Assembly (NCBI GenBank): GCA_903882665.1
Contig: CAIRXW010000021.1
Span: 30,349 to 94,348, forward strand
Direction of reading: 5' to 3'
DNA length: 64,000 nt
Source: an uncultured Chlorobiaceae bacterium
GTDB lineage: Bacteria > Bacteroidota > Chlorobiia > Chlorobiales > Chlorobiaceae
Made by a program: the position numbers and the translations under genes. This document shows positions 1 to 9,143 of this stretch, piece by piece. How positions within the stretch are numbered: position 1 is the first letter of the stretch; every line of letters starts with the position of its first letter. The notes under the pieces were generated by a model. It saw only the letters and a program-made list of their open reading frames with translations, ran no database searches and was not told the origin of the DNA.

Positions 1-2
1 TT

Positions 3-527
3 CTTTTGTTCAAGGTTGGTACCATTCTCTACGGAATTCAGATTCTGACCGGTACCAACGCACTGAATGTCTCCATTATTCTGAGCTTTATGGCCCTGCC
101 GACCATTGTCAGTGTATCTGAAGATGCCCTTCAGGCGGTCGGGCGAGAGATTCGTGAGGGGAGTTACGCTCTTGGTGCCACCAGGGCAGAAACGATCATC
201 AAAACGGTTCTTCCTGCTGCAAGCAGTGGCATTCTTGCGGCGGTCATTTTGGGCATTATGCGCGCACTCGGTGAAACAATGGTGGTCTGGATGGCTTCGG
301 GCAACTCCTCCCAGATTCCCGAGCCATGGTTTAACTATCTTCAGGCAATCAGGACGTTGACGGCAACCATTGCCGGTGATATGGGTGAAGCTGACCAGGT
401 GACCGGATCGGCCCGTTTTCATGTGCTGTTCGCCATGGGCCTTCTTCTTCTTGTTATCAGCTTTATCAGCAACCTGGTCAGTGAGAGGATTGTTGTCCGC
501 CAGAGGAAAATTCTTTCGGGTCAGTAG
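3..527 (+). CDS. pstC: Phosphate ABC transporter permease PstC, 3' part
   Basis: Inner-membrane permease subunit of the high-affinity phosphate importer PstSCAB. The reading frame is open at the left edge, so only the C-terminal ~174 residues are seen and the true start is outside the window. The binding-protein-dependent permease signature is visible around EIREGSYALGATRAETI, the EAA loop that contacts the ATPase PstB, followed by two hydrophobic segments (GILAAVILGIMRALG and FAMGLLLLVISFISNLV). The order pstC-pstA-pstB-phoU that follows supports the call. The neighbouring pstA has the same family signature, but this copy comes first and has the short C-terminus typical of PstC. Confidence 0.93.
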   Translation, partial: LLFKVGTILYGIQILTGTNALNVSIILSFMALPTIVSVSEDALQAVGREIREGSYALGATRAETIIKTVLPAASSGILAAVILGIMRALGETMVVWMASGNSSQIPEPWFNYLQAIRTLTATIAGDMGEADQVTGSARFHVLFAMGLLLLVISFISNLVSERIVVRQRKILSGQ

Positions 528-587
528 CTGTTGTTGCTGGAGCTTGATTATTGATTGTTATGCATCTGTTCATCAAACCCTGTACTT

Positions 588-1934
588 ATGAATATCGGAA
601 CCAGAAAAATACTTGATCGATCATTTACCGCGGTTGGTATCGGTTCTATCATCGTTATGGCGGTTGCCCTGATGATTGTTGTTGTGCCGATTATCACCAA
701 CGGTATTGGTGCGGTATTTTTTACCGGTACGGTTGAGCATCGGAAAATGCTGTTTAGTGAATTCAAGAGGGGCGACAGCGAGGGCCTTTCAAGTGAGGTC
801 GCCTCATCAGAGCGTTATCGCGCAAAAGTGTACGAAATGCTCACCGGTTTTGAGGCTGAACTTGAAACCATGGCTCCGGAAAAAAAGGCTGAATACAAGT
901 CAAAATATGCACAGGTCAGAGCTGCCCTCCAGGCTCTGCTTGGTCCTCTGCCTGGGGATTCTGCGCCGATGCTGACCAGGTTCAAGTACGGCCAGACCCG
1001 GTGGGAGAAAGCGGAGGAAAAACTGCATGATTTCCTCTATGAGTCAAAGTGGGACAATTCCAACCCCGATGTTATGTCGAAAGAGTACTTTGTGAGTCGC
1101 GCCATCAGCTTTCAGGGCACCTCTCTCGTCAAACTTTTTCCCTATGTCAAGAATAATCTTGAGTATATGCTCCTCCCGGAGTTCACCGTTTACTGGGGAT
1201 TTATCACCGACAGTTCGGTTGACTCGCACTTTTTCGGGGGTATCTGGCCGGAAATTCAGGGTACCTTTTTTCTTGCTGTCGGTGCCATGCTCTTTGCCTT
1301 TCCCCTCGGTGTAGTCGCAGCGGTCTATTTTACCGAATATGCCAGGCCGGGTTTTTTGAACAGCATGTTGCGCAGTGCCAACAGCACTCTTGCCGGAGTG
1401 CCAAGCATTGTTTTCGGTATGTTCGGTCTCGCTTTTTTTATCAATACCATGAAGGTTTCTGAATCAAAAAGTGTGATTGCCGGTGCGCTGACGCTGGCCA
1501 TCATGATTCTTCCGACCATTATCCGTGCAGCCGAAGAGGCGATCCTTGCTGTTCCGAAGACCTACAGGGAGGCCTCACTCAGCCTTGGTTCCACAAAATG
1601 GAATACCATTGCGACGGTGATTCTGCCCGCAGCACTGCCTGGTATCCTGACGGGCGGGGTTATCAGCCTCGGAAGGGCAGCAGGCGAGACGGCTCCGATT
1701 ATCTTCACAGCGGCGGTCAGTGTTGGCTCGGCCATAGGCTTGGCAGATGTTTTTTCTTCTCCCACACCTGCCTTATCCTGGAACATTTATAATCTTGCCA
1801 GCGAACATGAGGCTGCCAGCCAGATCCGCCATGTTCAGTACGGGATGGTACTCGCCCTTGTAAGTATTGTTTTGATGCTGAATCTCTCGGCGATTGTGTT
1901 GAGGGCCCGTATTTCGAAAAAATTAAAAGGCTAA
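588..1934 (+). CDS. pstA: Phosphate ABC transporter permease PstA, long form
   Basis: Second permease of the PstSCAB phosphate importer. I chose the ATG at 588 (448 aa); an upstream in-frame TTG at 555 would add 11 residues of no recognisable kind. A first membrane segment lies near residues 13-40. It is followed by about 180 mostly hydrophilic residues with a coiled-coil look, before the conserved permease core starts near residue 220 ([15 protein letters not shown]). The EAA loop is visible at [18 protein letters not shown] typical PstA is about 280-300 aa, so the insert after the first helix is an extension. Part of the pst operon. Confidence 0.93.
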   Translation: MNIGTRKILDRSFTAVGIGSIIVMAVALMIVVVPIITNGIGAVFFTGTVEHRKMLFSEFKRGDSEGLSSEVASSERYRAKVYEMLTGFEAELETMAPEKKAEYKSKYAQVRAALQALLGPLPGDSAPMLTRFKYGQTRWEKAEEKLHDFLYESKWDNSNPDVMSKEYFVSRAISFQGTSLVKLFPYVKNNLEYMLLPEFTVYWGFITDSSVDSHFFGGIWPEIQGTFFLAVGAMLFAFPLGVVAAVYFTEYARPGFLNSMLRSANSTLAGVPSIVFGMFGLAFFINTMKVSESKSVIAGALTLAIMILPTIIRAAEEAILAVPKTYREASLSLGSTKWNTIATVILPAALPGILTGGVISLGRAAGETAPIIFTAAVSVGSAIGLADVFSSPTPALSWNIYNLASEHEAASQIRHVQYGMVLALVSIVLMLNLSAIVLRARISKKLKG

Positions 1935-1944
1935 AAGAAAATCA

Positions 1945-2805
1945 ATGCTCATGACAATGGATGCCAGAGAGAGTTCCGGAAGTGCGCCAGCACAGAAAGC
2001 AACAAGAGATATTTATCTGCCTCCTGAAAGAAGAAAAATATCCGGTGGGGACACGACTCATATCTCAGCCAAGGAATTCTCCATTTATTACGGAGAGTTC
2101 GAGGCGGTAAAGAGGGTGAGTGCCGATATTCTCTCAAAATATGTCACCGCTATCATCGGCCCAAGCGGCTGCGGCAAGAGCACTTTTTTACGTGCCATAA
2201 ACCGGATGAACGATCTTATACCGAGTTGTCACACAACCGGTGCCCTGCTTTTTGACGGGCAGGATATTTATGGAAAATTCACCGATGAGGTGCTGCTCCG
2301 CAAAAAGATCGGCATGGTCTTCCAGAAACCGAACCCCTTTCCCAAATCCATTTTTGACAACATCGCCTACGGCCCCCGCCTGCATGGCGTGAACGACAAA
2401 AAGAAACTGATGGAGATTGTCGAGCGCAGTCTGAAAAAAGCGGCGATCTGGGATGAAGTGTGCGACCGTCTCGACAAGAATGCCCTCGGTCTCAGTGGCG
2501 GTCAGCAGCAGCGGCTTTGTGTTGCCCGTACGCTTGCTGTTGAGCCGGAAGTACTTCTGCTTGACGAGCCGACCTCTGCTCTTGACCCAAAAGCCACAGC
2601 AAAAATAGAGGATCTTATACAGGAGCTTCGCGGAAGTTATACCATCATGATTGTCACGCACAACATGCAGCAGGCATCACGGGTATCGGACTCCACGATG
2701 TTTTTTTATGAAGGGGTGCTTGTTGAACATGCCTCAACCGCGCAGCTCTTTACCAATCCAAAAGACACGATGACGGAAGACTATATAACCGGAAGATTCA
2801 GCTAA
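1945..2805 (+). CDS. pstB: Phosphate ABC transporter ATP-binding protein PstB
   Basis: Cytoplasmic ATPase that drives PstCA. Walker [10 protein letters not shown] lies at about residues 72-80, the ABC signature LSGGQQQR near 184-191, and Walker B with the following D-loop at [13 protein letters not shown]. The protein is 286 aa, slightly longer than usual because of a ~45-residue polar N-terminal leader before the core strand [14 protein letters not shown]. Three in-frame ATGs (1945, 1951, 1957) are close together, so the exact start is uncertain. It follows pstA by 10 nt and precedes phoU by 18 nt, which fits one transcript. Confidence 0.96.
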   Translation: MLMTMDARESSGSAPAQKATRDIYLPPERRKISGGDTTHISAKEFSIYYGEFEAVKRVSADILSKYVTAIIGPSGCGKSTFLRAINRMNDLIPSCHTTGALLFDGQDIYGKFTDEVLLRKKIGMVFQKPNPFPKSIFDNIAYGPRLHGVNDKKKLMEIVERSLKKAAIWDEVCDRLDKNALGLSGGQQQRLCVARTLAVEPEVLLLDEPTSALDPKATAKIEDLIQELRGSYTIMIVTHNMQQASRVSDSTMFFYEGVLVEHASTAQLFTNPKDTMTEDYITGRFS

Positions 2806-2823
2806 CGAAAACAGTGTACACTT

Positions 2824-3510
2824 ATGTCAGAACGACCGGTCCATGAGCTTATAAAAGAACTTTCTCAGGTTCTTGTTCAACTCTCCGACAAGGTGGTAGG
2901 GAATTTACTTGATGCTCTGCACGCAGTGAAACATCAGGATGAGCAGGGTGCGCGGAAAATCAGGCTTGTTGATGATGAAATTGATGTGGCTGAGGTCGAT
3001 CTTGAGGCGCGCTGTCTGGCATTTCTTGCCCTTCAGCAGCCGGTAGCAAGAGATCTCCGCACCATTGTTACCATCATAAAAATCAACGACGACCTTGAGC
3101 GTATCGGTGACCTGGCGGTTCATATTATTGAGCGTATGCCGGAAATCAGTCCTGAGATGCTCGAATCCTTTGATTTTGAGAGTATGGGTATGCGTGCCGG
3201 CGATATGGTTAAAAAGTCCATCAAGGCATTTATCTACAAAGACCGCATGCTTGCAGACCAGGTGTGCGCTCTTGATGAAGAGGTTGATGTGATGCACCGC
3301 TCAGTCTTCAAAAAAGTGACAGCCCTTATGAAGGGGCCTGATTCTGATGTTGACCAGCTCATAGCAGCATTAAGCATATCGCGCTATATTGAGCGTATGG
3401 CCGACCATGCATCACGCATAGCCACTGAGGTCATTTTTCTGGTGACGGGTGAAATTGTTCGCCACCGGGGTGGTTTTTATGAAAAGCTCATCGAGTCGCT
3501 CAAAGAGTGA
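2824..3510 (+). CDS. phoU: Phosphate signalling protein PhoU
   Basis: PhoU couples the Pst importer to the PhoR histidine kinase and dampens phosphate uptake. The 228-aa protein has the two PhoU three-helix repeats. The first carries the family motif PVARDLRTIVTIIKINDDLERIGDLA, and the second has ISRYIERMADHASRIATEVIF; the E..(D)..D pairs are the metal-cluster ligands of the family. It is the last gene of the pst operon and the length is normal. No phoR/phoB pair lies nearby in this window. Confidence 0.94.
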   Translation: MSERPVHELIKELSQVLVQLSDKVVGNLLDALHAVKHQDEQGARKIRLVDDEIDVAEVDLEARCLAFLALQQPVARDLRTIVTIIKINDDLERIGDLAVHIIERMPEISPEMLESFDFESMGMRAGDMVKKSIKAFIYKDRMLADQVCALDEEVDVMHRSVFKKVTALMKGPDSDVDQLIAALSISRYIERMADHASRIATEVIFLVTGEIVRHRGGFYEKLIESLKE

Positions 3511-3566
3511 ACAGCCGACAAGGGTGGAGCAATGGGGCGGGTCAGCAGGGCTTTAGTTTTTTTTTC

Positions 3567-3596
3567 TTGCATTTAATCTTGCAGGTCTGCTAAATT
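3567..3596 (+). promoter_or_regulatory. Possible sigma70-type promoter for the PhoU-like gene
   Basis: TTGCAT (3567-3572) and TAAATT (3591-3596) are separated by 18 nt in the 130-nt gap between phoU and the next gene. Both boxes match the consensus only in part, so this is inference from sequence alone. Confidence 0.25.
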
Positions 3597-3642
3597 AACG
3601 TCACTTTGTATTTTTTAAACATAAGCATGGTGTTTGAACCCT

Positions 3643-4374
3643 ATGGCTAACCTGTTAGGCAAATTTTTCGGCGATTCACCGAAAACCGCAGAAACCCCGA
3701 AAGCTTTTACCATCCAGATCGATCCTGCGAAGTTCGCTCTTTCCTTGAAACCGCAGGGCACGGTTCATGTGCAGCTTGAATCACTTAAGCAGAAGCTTAC
3801 CAAACTCTCTTCGAACGTTGAGAACAACCTGATGCTCAGCATCCGGGCATCAACAAAGGGCAATGTCGAGCTTGCCGCTTCGGCCTTCAAGTTTGATGAA
3901 GCTTATATCCGCAAAGGAAAGTTTGAGGTTGAGTATCTTACCTTGGCTTACGCATCCTTCCAGAATCTTGGTGAAGCCGATCTCAAGGCGGTCAACCATG
4001 CGAGGATGATTCTCAGGGAGCTTGAAAAACTGGCCCAGCTCGCACTTAATATTGCCGATAAAACCGGCTATGTGCAGTTTGCCAATGTGCAGGAGCTGCA
4101 CAAGGACGAGTATGGCCTGAAACCGATGGGTGATATTACGGCCGAAATGATCAAAAAAGCTGTTGAGGCCTACGTCAGCAGCAATTCAAAACATGCCAGT
4201 GAAACCCTGGTGATGATGAAGGAGATCAAGGATCTTTACGATGCGGCTGTTGCAAAAATCAAGGCATCGGTGAACGACCAGAATATCACCAATCTGACCG
4301 GTATCCTTTCGATTGTTGAGCATGTCAAGTCGTCAGCCGATATATCCTGTTCCATTGCAAGCCATTTCTGCTGA
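3643..4374 (+). CDS. PhoU-like protein, divergent paralogue
   Basis: A 243-aa helical protein, started here at ATG 3643 (a TTG nine bases upstream is also in frame). The segment FQNLGEADLKAVNHARMILR, followed by ELEKLAQLALNIADKT, aligns by eye with the PhoU pattern of a basic DLR segment, then LERIGDLA. The acidic metal-ligand pairs of true PhoU are mostly replaced. I infer a PhoU-domain regulator or phosphate-uptake accessory that has lost canonical metal binding. It lies 132 nt after phoU with a possible own promoter and is closed by a strong terminator at 4391-4430, so it is probably a separate transcription unit. Confidence 0.6.
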   Translation: MANLLGKFFGDSPKTAETPKAFTIQIDPAKFALSLKPQGTVHVQLESLKQKLTKLSSNVENNLMLSIRASTKGNVELAASAFKFDEAYIRKGKFEVEYLTLAYASFQNLGEADLKAVNHARMILRELEKLAQLALNIADKTGYVQFANVQELHKDEYGLKPMGDITAEMIKKAVEAYVSSNSKHASETLVMMKEIKDLYDAAVAKIKASVNDQNITNLTGILSIVEHVKSSADISCSIASHFC

Positions 4375-4390
4375 GACGGCTCCCTTTTTA

Positions 4391-4430
4391 CCATAAAAAA
4401 AGCGTGCTTCGGTTCGCTTTTTTTTTATGG
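4391..4430 (+). terminator. Rho-independent terminator
   Basis: Inverted repeat CCATAAAAAAAGCG / CGCTTTTTTTTTATGG with the loop TGCTTCGGTT, ending in a run of nine T. It sits 16 nt after the PhoU-like gene. The stem is near-symmetrical with A and T tracts, so it could work in both directions. Confidence 0.8.
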
Positions 4431-4466
4431 CGCATGTTGTCCTGATTATCCGATGAATGTTTATCA

Positions 4467-5567
4467 ATGAAAAGCTTCCAAACGATAGCCGAAAAGCTGA
4501 ACAAGCATAAATTTGTTGCTGTAGCCCTTCTTGCCATGCTTTTGGCACTCTTCTGGTTCTTCCAGCATCGTGAGCCGCAAAAAGTGGCTGCTGTAAGACC
4601 GAGTGAGCGTATCCCAGTGTCGGTTGCCCTGCTCTCGAAAGCCGCCGTTCGTGACAGCTTCAGTGTTGTCGGTACCGTCGAGGCATTCAGGGAGGCTGAT
4701 ATCTTTTCTGAATCATCAGGTCTTGTTCGCAGGGTTTCGGCTGAACCGGGATCGACGAAAAAGGCAGGAGAGGCGCTTTTTCTGCTTGATGATGAACTGG
4801 CCACTGCCCGGAAAAGGAAGGCGGATGTATTTTACCGGCATGCGAAACGGGATGCTGAGCGCTACAAAAATCTCTACAGCGAAGGTGCTGTGGCACTTTC
4901 AGCCTCAGAAACTGCGCAGTTGCAGCTCGAAGAGGCTGAAGCCGAGTTTACAGCCGCCAGCCGTAAATACGGCGATACCAGGGTGAAGGCTCCTTTTTCA
5001 GGGATTGTGACTGCCCGCTTTGTTGAGCAGGGGGAGATGGTTCAGGAGGGAAAGAGGGTTGCACAGATGGTTGACCTGTCGAAGGTAAAGGTGATCATCT
5101 TTGTGCCTGAGCGGCAGATTCTCAAGTTTGTGCCGGGCACCCTTCTGACGGTTACCAGCGATCTTTATCAGGGGGAGGGTTTTACGGGCAAGGTAAGCTC
5201 GGTGAGTGACAAGGCGGGACGTGATCACACCTTCAGGGTTGAAGTGGTGTTGCAGAACTCCGGCCACAGTAAATTCAGATCCGGCATGTTTGCCAGAGTC
5301 ATCCTGAAGGGCGATGGTGAGCGGCTGGCACTTCTTGTTCCACGCGTTGCGCTTTTGTCAGGGATCAGAAATCCTGAACTTTTTGTTGTCCGGAACGGCA
5401 AGGCTTATTTGAAGTCGTTTGTTGCCGGTATGGAGGTGCAGAAGCAGCTTGAGGTTCTCGGGGGACTCTCGGCGGGCGAGAGCGTGGTGATCAGTGGACA
5501 GGATGAGCTTCATGATGGCTCAGATGTGGTTGTGATCGACCAGAAGAGGGGCCCCGCAGCACCATGA
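4467..5567 (+). CDS. RND efflux periplasmic adaptor (HlyD/AcrA family)
   Basis: A 366-aa membrane-fusion protein linking an inner-membrane RND pump to an outer-membrane channel. A single N-terminal membrane segment (about residues 12-30) anchors it. The lipoyl half-motif, coiled-coil hairpin (about 110-155) and second lipoyl half (GDTRVKAPFSGIVTARFVEQG) are in the usual order, followed by the beta-barrel and membrane-proximal domains. Its stop overlaps the start of the RND pump by 4 nt (ATGA), so the two are translationally coupled. No TolC gene belongs to this cluster; the channel must be shared, possibly with the tolC-like gene at 45108-46517. Confidence 0.9.
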   Translation: MKSFQTIAEKLNKHKFVAVALLAMLLALFWFFQHREPQKVAAVRPSERIPVSVALLSKAAVRDSFSVVGTVEAFREADIFSESSGLVRRVSAEPGSTKKAGEALFLLDDELATARKRKADVFYRHAKRDAERYKNLYSEGAVALSASETAQLQLEEAEAEFTAASRKYGDTRVKAPFSGIVTARFVEQGEMVQEGKRVAQMVDLSKVKVIIFVPERQILKFVPGTLLTVTSDLYQGEGFTGKVSSVSDKAGRDHTFRVEVVLQNSGHSKFRSGMFARVILKGDGERLALLVPRVALLSGIRNPELFVVRNGKAYLKSFVAGMEVQKQLEVLGGLSAGESVVISGQDELHDGSDVVVIDQKRGPAAP

Positions 5568-8500
5568 CACTGACTGAGCTCTCCATAAAACGGCCAACCC
5601 TGATTGTCGTCCTTTTTACCGTTCTTGGTATTCTGGGTCTTTTCAGTTACCGGCAGTTGCAGTATGAATTATTGCCGAAGATGACCCCGCCCGTTGTGAC
5701 GGTCTCCATCCGTTATCCCGGCGCTTCACCTTCTGAAGTTGAGACATCGCTGACCAAACCGGTTGAAGAGGCGGTTTCGGCCATTGAGAAGATCGCCTCC
5801 ATCACCTCTACCTCGACCGAAGGGATGTCGGTCGTTGCCATTGAGTTCTCCAACTCCGCCAATATCGAAAAGGCGCTGCAGGATGCACAGCGCAAGATCA
5901 ACGAGGTACGCGACCGTTTTCCCACAGAGGCGAAGGCGCCGGTCATCACCCGCTTTGCGCTTGATGAGGCTCCCGTGCTGCGTATCGGAGCAACTTCATC
6001 GCTGCCCGATACCGATTTTTACCGCATGCTCAAGGATGACATCAAGCCCCAGCTTGCAAGTATTGCCGGTGTGGGTCAGGTCTATCTGCTTGGAGGGCGC
6101 GAGCGTGAAATCAGGGTCAATATCGATCTTGAACGGCTGCAAAGCTATGGCATCATGGTGCCCGATCTGCTCAAAGAGGTCGGGAAAGCCAATATTGATT
6201 TTCCTGCCGGCAAAATTGATGACCGCGACAAAGAGTTTGTGGTGAGGCTTGCCGGAAAGTTCACAAGTCTTGAAGAGCTGAAAGCGCTGGTGCTGCGCTC
6301 CACCAACGCCGGTACGGTTATGCTCCGGGATGTTGCTGAAGTCGAGGATGGCTTCAAGGAGATCACAACACTCACAAGGGTGAATGGCCGGAGTGCTGTT
6401 GGTATCATGGTGATGAAACAGAGCGATGCCAATACGGTTGACGTCAGCCGCCTGACAAGGGCAACCCTTTCGCGCCTTACAGCACTTTACCACGACCGGA
6501 ACCTCTCGTTCGATATCGCCCAGGACTCATCGACCTTTACGCTTGAGGCGGTCAACGCTGTTCAGCAGGATCTTATGCTTGCGGTGCTGCTTGTCGCACT
6601 CGTCATGATGCTCTTTCTGCATAGTTTGCGCAACTCTCTTATTGTGCTGGTTTCCATACCGACTTCGCTGGTAACCACCTTCATCGGTATGTATCTTTTC
6701 GGATTTTCACTGAATTTGATGACGCTGCTCTCCCTTTCGCTGGTGGTTGGTGTGCTGGTGGATGACTCAATTGTGGTGCTTGAAAATATTTACCGCCATC
6801 TTGAACGTGGCGAAGAGCCCCGGCAGGCAGCGCTTCTTGGCCGAAACGAGATTGGCTTTACCGCGCTCTCCATAACGCTGGTCGATGTGGTTGTTTTTCT
6901 TCCACTCTCTCTGGTCAGCGGTATTGTCGGCAATATCCTGCGCGAGTTTTCCGTTGTCATGGTCATCTCCACTCTTGTCAGCCTTTTTGTCTCTTTTACA
7001 CTGACGCCGCTGCTTGCATCACGCTTTTCCAAAGTCGAAAATTTTTCGGGCAAGAACATTTTTGAGCGCTTCGCCATCGCCTTTGAGCGCAACTTTCAGC
7101 GCATGAGGGAGCGCTATCTTGATCTCCTCCAGTGGGGACTTCGGAACCCATACAAAGTATTTTTTAGTGCAATACTTATGCTCTTTGCCTCTTTCAGTCT
7201 GCTTGTTTTCGGTCTTATCGGTGGAGAATTTATCTCGGTATCTGACCGTGGGGAGTTTGCCGTCAAACTGGAGCTTGAACCGGGAACCCCTCTTGCGGAG
7301 ACCAACCGCCTGACAAGGAGTGTGGAGCGTCGTCTGACCGGCATGGCTGAGGTGAAAAAGGTGATGGTCAATGTTGGTTCTTCGACTGAAGGATTTTTAA
7401 ATCAGAGCGCGGACAATATTTCAGAAATAAACGTCAAACTTTCGCCGAAAGAGGAACGGACGCGCTCAACTGATGTCATCATGCAGGCAATCCGTCTTAA
7501 TCTGAAGGATATTGCCGGTCTGAAGGCCAGCATCAACCCGATTGGTATTTTCGGAACAGCCAATGAGACGCCGGTCGCCGTCATTTTGAGTGGTCCATCA
7601 AGAAGCGAGGTGACGCGTGTGGCTCGAGCGTTGCGGGACAGCGTCAAAACCATTGCAGGCACGGCCGATGTTCAGCTCACCTCACAGGTGGGGAGTCCGG
7701 AGATGCGCATCGTGGTCGATCGTGAAAAAATGGCCTCGTTTGGCATCACCATTTCCGATGTCGGTGCTGCCCTCCGTACCGCTTATGCCGGAGATGAAGC
7801 TGGCAAGTACCGTGATGGGAGTGATGAGTACGATATCAGTGTTATGCTCGACAAACACTACCGTCAGGATACCTCGACGCTTGCTGAAATCACCTTCCGC
7901 ACGCCGCAGGGCGATACAGTTCGCCTCGGCCAGTTTGTCACCTTTGAACAGGATCGGGGTTATACGCAGTTACAGCGCAAGGATCGCAACAATGCAGTCT
8001 GGGTCAAGGCACAGGTTGTCGGTCGTCCTGTCGGCAGCATTGGCAAAGAGATTGAGCGGATCATGGGGAACATGAAAAGAAAGGGATTCATGCCCGCAAC
8101 AGTCTCGTCAGCCTACGACTCGGATTTGAAACGTCAGGGTGAATCGAACTCGACCCTTATGCTCTCCTTTCTTGTTGCCATTATCTTTGTCTATCTTATC
8201 ATGGTGGCGTTGTATGATTCCTGGGTGTGGCCGATGGTGGTGATGTTCTCCATTCCTCTGGCCATTATCGGGGCTCTTTTTGCCCTTGCCCTTACCGGCA
8301 AATCGCTCAGCATCTTCACGATTCTTGGTATTATCATGCTTGTGGGGCTTGTAGGAAAAAATGCGATACTTCTGGTGGATTTTATCAATAAATTCCGTCT
8401 TGAGGGTATGAAACTTTCTGCATCGATCATTGAAGCTGCAAAAGAGCGGTTGCGGCCTATTCTTATGACCACCCTGACGCTGATTTTCGGACTCCTGCCG

Positions 8501-8701
8501 ATTGCGCTTTCAGGAAGTTCAGGCTCCGAATGGAAATCAGGTCTTGCTGTTGCTCTTGTTGGCGGCTTGGCTAGTTCGATGTTTTTGACGCTTCTGGTTA
8601 TTCCTGTGGTTTATGTCTGGTTCGACAGTGAACCAAAAAAGTTTGCCTGCCGGGTTGAAAAAATAATCAGGAAGTTCACGGCCCTGAAGCGGCAAGGGTG
8701 A
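5564..8701 (+). CDS. RND efflux transporter, inner-membrane pump (AcrB/HAE1-like)
   Basis: A 1045-aa proton-driven exporter of the hydrophobe/amphiphile efflux family. The N-terminus MTLTELSIKRPTLIVVLFTV is the usual first helix. Two large periplasmic loops follow TM1 and TM7. The paired acidic residues of TM4 needed for proton relay are visible in VGVLVDDSIVVLEN (about residue 405). The second half has the matching VGLVGKNAILLVDF repeat element. The length is normal for the family. Substrate cannot be read from the sequence. Confidence 0.94.
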   Translation: MTLTELSIKRPTLIVVLFTVLGILGLFSYRQLQYELLPKMTPPVVTVSIRYPGASPSEVETSLTKPVEEAVSAIEKIASITSTSTEGMSVVAIEFSNSANIEKALQDAQRKINEVRDRFPTEAKAPVITRFALDEAPVLRIGATSSLPDTDFYRMLKDDIKPQLASIAGVGQVYLLGGREREIRVNIDLERLQSYGIMVPDLLKEVGKANIDFPAGKIDDRDKEFVVRLAGKFTSLEELKALVLRSTNAGTVMLRDVAEVEDGFKEITTLTRVNGRSAVGIMVMKQSDANTVDVSRLTRATLSRLTALYHDRNLSFDIAQDSSTFTLEAVNAVQQDLMLAVLLVALVMMLFLHSLRNSLIVLVSIPTSLVTTFIGMYLFGFSLNLMTLLSLSLVVGVLVDDSIVVLENIYRHLERGEEPRQAALLGRNEIGFTALSITLVDVVVFLPLSLVSGIVGNILREFSVVMVISTLVSLFVSFTLTPLLASRFSKVENFSGKNIFERFAIAFERNFQRMRERYLDLLQWGLRNPYKVFFSAILMLFASFSLLVFGLIGGEFISVSDRGEFAVKLELEPGTPLAETNRLTRSVERRLTGMAEVKKVMVNVGSSTEGFLNQSADNISEINVKLSPKEERTRSTDVIMQAIRLNLKDIAGLKASINPIGIFGTANETPVAVILSGPSRSEVTRVARALRDSVKTIAGTADVQLTSQVGSPEMRIVVDREKMASFGITISDVGAALRTAYAGDEAGKYRDGSDEYDISVMLDKHYRQDTSTLAEITFRTPQGDTVRLGQFVTFEQDRGYTQLQRKDRNNAVWVKAQVVGRPVGSIGKEIERIMGNMKRKGFMPATVSSAYDSDLKRQGESNSTLMLSFLVAIIFVYLIMVALYDSWVWPMVVMFSIPLAIIGALFALALTGKSLSIFTILGIIMLVGLVGKNAILLVDFINKFRLEGMKLSASIIEAAKERLRPILMTTLTLIFGLLPIALSGSSGSEWKSGLAVALVGGLASSMFLTLLVIPVVYVWFDSEPKKFACRVEKIIRKFTALKRQG

Positions 8702-8726
8702 GTGCTGGAGCTGTTATCTTATTTCA

Positions 8727-9143
8727 ATGCAAACGGGTAAAGCTATGCGTTTTTTTTCAACACAGACTCCTGTTTTGCTGATTTGTCGTGCAGCCCTTTC
8801 ATTTTCATGGGTTTATCAGGGGGCAGTACCAAAAATTGCCTGCCAGAGCAGGGGCGAAATCGAGCTCCTTGGCCATATTCTTCCTCTCAATCAGTGGTTG
8901 TGTGAGGCGGTTTTCTGGATTGGTGTTGCCGAAATTCTCTTCGGCCTTTTCCTGCTTGTTGCTTCCCGTGCGTGGGTTTTCTGGCTGAATATTGTAGCGC
9001 TGAGCGGCCTTCTTCTTTTCGTAGCCATTTTCGAGCCTGTAATGTTTGCTTTGCCGTTCAACCCCTTGACACTGAACGTTTCGCTGATTGCGCTCTCGGT
9101 GGTCGCTTTGCTGGAACTGAAGAAATTAAAAAATGTAACCTGA
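8727..9143 (+). CDS. DoxX-like integral membrane protein
   Basis: A 138-aa protein with four predicted membrane helices. The layout is that of small DoxX-like proteins: a first helix with ICRAALSFSWVYQGAVPK, then GVAEILFGLFLLV. Members of the family are linked to quinone or thiol redox chemistry, but this one has no assigned activity. Two in-frame starts (8727 and 8745) are possible. It lies 25 nt after the RND pump and its stop is immediately followed by the ATG of the next gene, so the two membrane genes are co-transcribed. Confidence 0.6.
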   Translation: MQTGKAMRFFSTQTPVLLICRAALSFSWVYQGAVPKIACQSRGEIELLGHILPLNQWLCEAVFWIGVAEILFGLFLLVASRAWVFWLNIVALSGLLLFVAIFEPVMFALPFNPLTLNVSLIALSVVALLELKKLKNVT

